Assembly: GCA_016841605.1 (NCBI GenBank)
Contig: JAENYV010000016.1
Coordinates: 22,312-86,311 of the forward strand
DNA: 64,000 bases
DNA from: Dethiobacter alkaliphilus
Lineage (GTDB): Bacteria; Bacillota; Dethiobacteria; DTU022; UBA8154
Direction of reading: 5' to 3'
Position 1 is the first letter of the stretch; every line of letters begins with the position of its first letter. Under the pieces are notes generated by a model. The model made no database searches. It saw only the letters and a list, made by a program, of their open reading frames with translations, and had not been told where the DNA came from. The translations under genes and the position numbers were made by a program. Shown one piece after another: positions 61,426 to 64,000 of the stretch.

Positions 61426-62849
61426 TGGCCCAGGACATCGAAAAGAAGTTGGTCCGTTTCAGTGACGCCGAGGTTGAGAGGCTGACTAAGTTTTACGCCG
61501 AAGCTGAACGGGAAATCCTGGACCGTCTCAATAGGGCACTGCTGCGGGGCAACAAGACCGAATACCTGGCCCAGATGAAAAAGAATGTTGAGGCTATTCT
61601 CGCGGACCTGCGGACCGGCTCTCGGACTTGGACAGAGGAAGCGATTCCCCGGGTCTATGTTAAAGGTGCTACGACAGCCGATATGATGATTAAAGCTCGG
61701 GGAGCTCAAGGACAGAGCGTTATCGGCGGCTTTGGTGCCATCCACCAGCAGGCGGCCCAGGTCCTGGCGGAGAATACGTATCAAAGCTTTAATAATATAG
61801 CAGAGAGAATTGGCCGCAGGACACAAGATATTTACCGGACTTTGGCGTTGGAGAATATTCGCGGTAGCGTGATTGGTTACGATACCTGGCAGCAGACAGC
61901 TCGGAATTTTCGAGAAAACTTAGCGAAAAAAGGTGTTACCGGTTTCCAGGACGCCAAGGGGCGCAACTGGAACATGCGGACCTATGCGGAGATGGTAGCC
62001 CGAACCTCTACCATGGAAGCTCATCTTCAGGGCACCGCAAATCGGCTGCTGGAGTATGGCCAAGACCTGGTGAGAGTGAGTAAGCATAGAGGAGCCTGTG
62101 AATTATGCAAGCCGTGGGAAGGGAAGATCCTTAGTCTTACAGGCAAGACGCCAGGCTATCCAACGCTGCAGGAGGCAAAGGAAGCTGGACTCTTTCATCC
62201 AAATTGTAGGCACGCGTACTCTTTGCACATCGACCTCGATAAGGAAATAGAAGAACTGGAGAATGAACTGGCAGAAGAGAGGCCTGAGCATAACATCGAG
62301 ATTCAGGGGCTTGATGAAGCTGGTAAAAAGGGATTGGGAGATGCTTTTGAAAAGGCGATTAATTTCGGGTTACAAAACAAACGTGAATGTCTGTTGACTA
62401 TTGACACCAAAACCGGGCGTGAAGTATACTCATTGGTAGAGGGTGGAAAAGATTTTGTGGAATTCCCTCCGGAGCTTATACGACTTCTTCAGCAAGCGCA
62501 ATCGAATAGTATAGTCTCGGTCCATAATCATCCCAGTAGTAGCAGTTTTTCGGCAGAGGACTTATCTATTTTAGCTAAGTTCGATTCAATAAGGACTATG
62601 GCCGTGATAGGCCATGACGGAACGAGATATGTAATGAGCAGCGGAAGTGGACAAAAGCCTGACCTGTCTACCATTAGAGATAAATTAAACACAATGGTTA
62701 GGAAATACTATGATCATTACAACAATTTAGTTCAATCGGGGAAAATGACCCCGAACGAAGCATGGAAAGAGCACTCGCACCGGGCCGTTAGCGACCTGGC
62801 CAAAGAACTTGACTGGGATTACAGGAGAGTGATGCCAAATGAGCAATGA
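61425..62849 (+). CDS. MuF-type minor head protein with C-terminal JAB-like domain
   Basis: 474 residues. The first 270 or so are a phage minor head (MuF/SPP1 gp7) protein with the Cys/His signature CELCKPWEGKILSLTG and HPNCRHAYSLHIDL. The C-terminal 190 residues form a separate domain with VSVHNHPSSSSFSAEDLSIL, the HxHx(n)SxxD metalloprotease-like signature of RadC/JAB proteins, and a beta-rich neighbourhood. MuF proteins are injected with phage DNA and often carry C-terminal effector domains, so this is probably a variable cargo domain. Confidence 0.85.
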   Translation: MAQDIEKKLVRFSDAEVERLTKFYAEAEREILDRLNRALLRGNKTEYLAQMKKNVEAILADLRTGSRTWTEEAIPRVYVKGATTADMMIKARGAQGQSVIGGFGAIHQQAAQVLAENTYQSFNNIAERIGRRTQDIYRTLALENIRGSVIGYDTWQQTARNFRENLAKKGVTGFQDAKGRNWNMRTYAEMVARTSTMEAHLQGTANRLLEYGQDLVRVSKHRGACELCKPWEGKILSLTGKTPGYPTLQEAKEAGLFHPNCRHAYSLHIDLDKEIEELENELAEERPEHNIEIQGLDEAGKKGLGDAFEKAINFGLQNKRECLLTIDTKTGREVYSLVEGGKDFVEFPPELIRLLQQAQSNSIVSVHNHPSSSSFSAEDLSILAKFDSIRTMAVIGHDGTRYVMSSGSGQKPDLSTIRDKLNTMVRKYYDHYNNLVQSGKMTPNEAWKEHSHRAVSDLAKELDWDYRRVMPNEQ

Positions 62850-62991
62850 AAAAAAGCGGTTAGGACTTGATCTGGTAGACCTTACGCCGTCTTATAGCCA
62901 GCCTTGGGATAAGTATTGGAAAGAGTATCGCGAGCGGCATTTCAAAGCTTACGGAGAATATCCACCTGAACCAGAAAAAAGTAAGAAGTGA
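62839..62991 (+). CDS. 50-residue ORF overlapping the MuF-JAB gene
   Basis: ATG 62839 lies 11 bp before the MuF stop, in another frame, and the ORF ends at TGA 62991. Trp/Tyr/Pro-rich composition (QPWDKYWKEYRERHFK, YPPEPEKSKK). Its overlap with an effector-like domain suggests a cognate partner or inhibitor, or a head accessory protein. Unknown function. Confidence 0.55.
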   Translation: MSNEKKRLGLDLVDLTPSYSQPWDKYWKEYRERHFKAYGEYPPEPEKSKK

Positions 62992-63012
62992 GGAGCACCC
63001 GTTAAATAATAA

Positions 63013-63339
63013 TCAGGTGCTTTTCTTTTTGAGCTTTTCCTGTTTCGGCTTCGGCATGCATTCCACAGCTATTCCATGGATGCAAGGGTCGCTAAATTTC
63101 ATAGGGATTAGTGTGCGGCTCTTGTAGCAGTAGCACTGCTTTCCCGGCACCCAGACAGCATTTCCAAATTTAATTTTGGTGCCTGGTCTCGGGTTATAAT
63201 AAGAAAATCCGCTTTCTTTCCAGAATAGCCTGGTATGCTCTTTACCTAAACGAATCAAGGTGGGGAGCATTTTATTTTTATAAATTCGCCCTATGCGAAC
63301 GTTTATCCCCATATGGACGGAGAGTTTATCTTGGGGCAT
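63013..63339 (-). CDS. minus-strand phage protein of unknown function (108 residues)
   Basis: Contains KFGNAVWVPGKQCYCYKSRTLIPM and several Cys; basic C-terminus (KPKQEKLKKKS). ATG 63339 follows GGAG at suitable distance; ATG 63354 is an alternative. Antisense to the structural operon, so likely another moron or regulator. Confidence 0.55.
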   Translation of the reverse strand: MPQDKLSVHMGINVRIGRIYKNKMLPTLIRLGKEHTRLFWKESGFSYYNPRPGTKIKFGNAVWVPGKQCYCYKSRTLIPMKFSDPCIHGIAVECMPKPKQEKLKKKST

Positions 63340-63420
63340 ATACCACTCCATCAAAAAACACCTCTGGTGGTAATATTCGCCAGGGGTTTTAATTTGCCTG
63401 CAAGGAGAGGAAGTGAAAAC

Positions 63421-63576
63421 ATGGAGAAAACCCTTAAAGAAATATTAAAAGTTCTGAAATCAATTGACGGTAGGCTGAAGAATACGGAGAGACATTTTAA
63501 AAACCTGTCCAGAGAAACACCCAGGCAGGGAATATGCCAGGGAATACCCGACGAACAGGAAGGGGATGACAGCTGA
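63421..63576 (+). CDS. small helical phage protein (51 residues)
   Basis: ATG 63421 behind AAGGAGAGGA. A helix (KTLKEILKVLKSIDGRLKNTE) with leucine-zipper-like spacing, then a polar tail. Stop overlaps the next start (TGATG). Confidence 0.55.
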   Translation: MEKTLKEILKVLKSIDGRLKNTERHFKNLSRETPRQGICQGIPDEQEGDDS

Positions 63577-64000
63577 TGAGTAGATCACTTAGTATCGAGC
63601 AACTTACGCTTGCGGAGATAAAGAAAATTTTAGCAACCATGGGGGTAGAGGGAACTGGGGTAAAAATAAACAACCAGGCTGCCAGCCCGGTGCCTATTGA
63701 TCTAAAAAAAATAGGCGGAGCTTCTCAGGCGGGAGTAGACTGGTCAACAATACTGCAGTCATTAAACGATGACACGTTGAAAGGTTTGTTAAAATCTCTT
63801 GGTGATATTGGAGCCGGAGAAAACCTTATCACTCGTTTGGGAGCAAGGGTGGATGCGGCGCAGACAGATCCTCTCGAGACAGCTTCAGCGATGGCTTTTC
63901 TAAAAGGAATAGTGTCGCTACTCAGCGGGACGCTCAGTATGGAAGTAACAGGTAGAAATCTTGCAGTTGAATCAGGTGATTTTACAACAGAATCTTTATC
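63576..64000 (+). CDS. phage protein, 5' part, runs off window
   Basis: Open frame from ATG 63576 to the end of the window (at least 141 codons), starting MSRSLSIEQLTLAEIKKIL. Helical N-terminus with later Gly/Ser-rich beta region (LLSGTLSMEVTGRNLAVESG). The position after portal and MuF genes suits a scaffold, head or decoration protein, but no motif decides this. Confidence 0.6.
   Translation, partial: MSRSLSIEQLTLAEIKKILATMGVEGTGVKINNQAASPVPIDLKKIGGASQAGVDWSTILQSLNDDTLKGLLKSLGDIGAGENLITRLGARVDAAQTDPLETASAMAFLKGIVSLLSGTLSMEVTGRNLAVESGDFTTESL

Larger units (their letters stand above)
26940..64000. mobile_element. integrated tailed-phage genome, left part (continues past window)
   Basis: Begins at the attL junction next to a large serine recombinase and continues through lysogeny regulators, early replication genes, origin-like repeats, a late regulator, terminase, portal and MuF head genes in the order typical of Firmicute siphoviruses. 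The right end, tail and lysis genes and attR lie outside the window. Accessory segments at about 28.7-30.7 kb and 55.1-57.9 kb are noticeably AT-rich. Confidence 0.95.

Noticed and set aside
1..64000. CRISPR array, rRNA or complete tRNA genes
   Set aside because: No regularly spaced repeat-spacer pattern and no rRNA or cloverleaf sequence was found; the only dense repeats are the iterons at 51.6-52.1 kb, whose spacing is irregular.

Overview
The window reads as chromosome of a spore-forming, low-to-mid GC Clostridia-type Firmicute carrying the left part of an integrated tailed-phage genome. The order AI-2E-family permease, alaS, ireB, ruvX, DUF1292 gene, mltG is the conserved Firmicute block (yrrI-alaS-yrzL-yrrK-yrzB-yrrL in Bacillus). 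An uninterrupted pro-sigma-K gene, a sigI/rsgI pair and a yqeG-prepilin peptidase-PilB-type ATPase run point to a Peptococcaceae-like anaerobe. Species cannot be decided from this sequence alone.

Host region (1-26.94 kb), all on the + strand: translation and quality control (alaS), cell wall synthesis (mltG, a class B PBP), an ApgM-type mutase, the AddAB recombination helicase-nuclease, an AT-rich methyltransferase, a radical SAM protein, sigK, sigI-rsgI, two c-di-GMP proteins (HD-GYP; REC-PAS-GGDEF-HD-GYP), yqeG, prepilin peptidase, and the first 165 or so codons of a type IV pilus/competence ATPase. That ATPase is cut inside its Walker A motif by the prophage.

Prophage (about 26.94 kb to beyond 64 kb): a large serine recombinase sits directly at the left junction and its last dozen codons lie in host-derived DNA. 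Next come an AT-rich three-gene accessory cassette, a minus-strand lysogeny block (wHTH, helical protein, ImmA/IrrE-like protease, TPR-like protein, XRE repressor), and two separate repressor/Cro switches, each with its own operator sequence. A long + strand early operon follows: small regulators, a Cys-rich probable ssDNA-binding protein, a Rad50/SbcC-like ATPase split over several ORFs, an SbcD/Mre11-like nuclease, a Spo11/TopoVI-A-like TOPRIM protein, a RecD2-like helicase, two PD-(D/E)xK nucleases and a primase-helicase. Directly after the primase lies a gene-free region of about 600 bp with 13 exact and several near copies of a 9-mer (GCTGACCTT) in both orientations around an AT-rich core, a strong candidate phage replication origin.

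After small genes and a RinA/ArpU-like late regulator there is a second AT-rich accessory cassette (a 304-residue protein plus a four-TM protein, with sigma-H-like promoters). An odd segment follows in which a minus-strand membrane gene sits between a truncated copy of the terS 5' end and the full terS. The packaging/head genes come last: terS, terL, an SPP1-type portal, and a MuF head protein fused to a JAB-like domain with a 50-residue companion ORF. The most striking set is the Mre11-Rad50-Spo11-like operon with its iteron-like origin.
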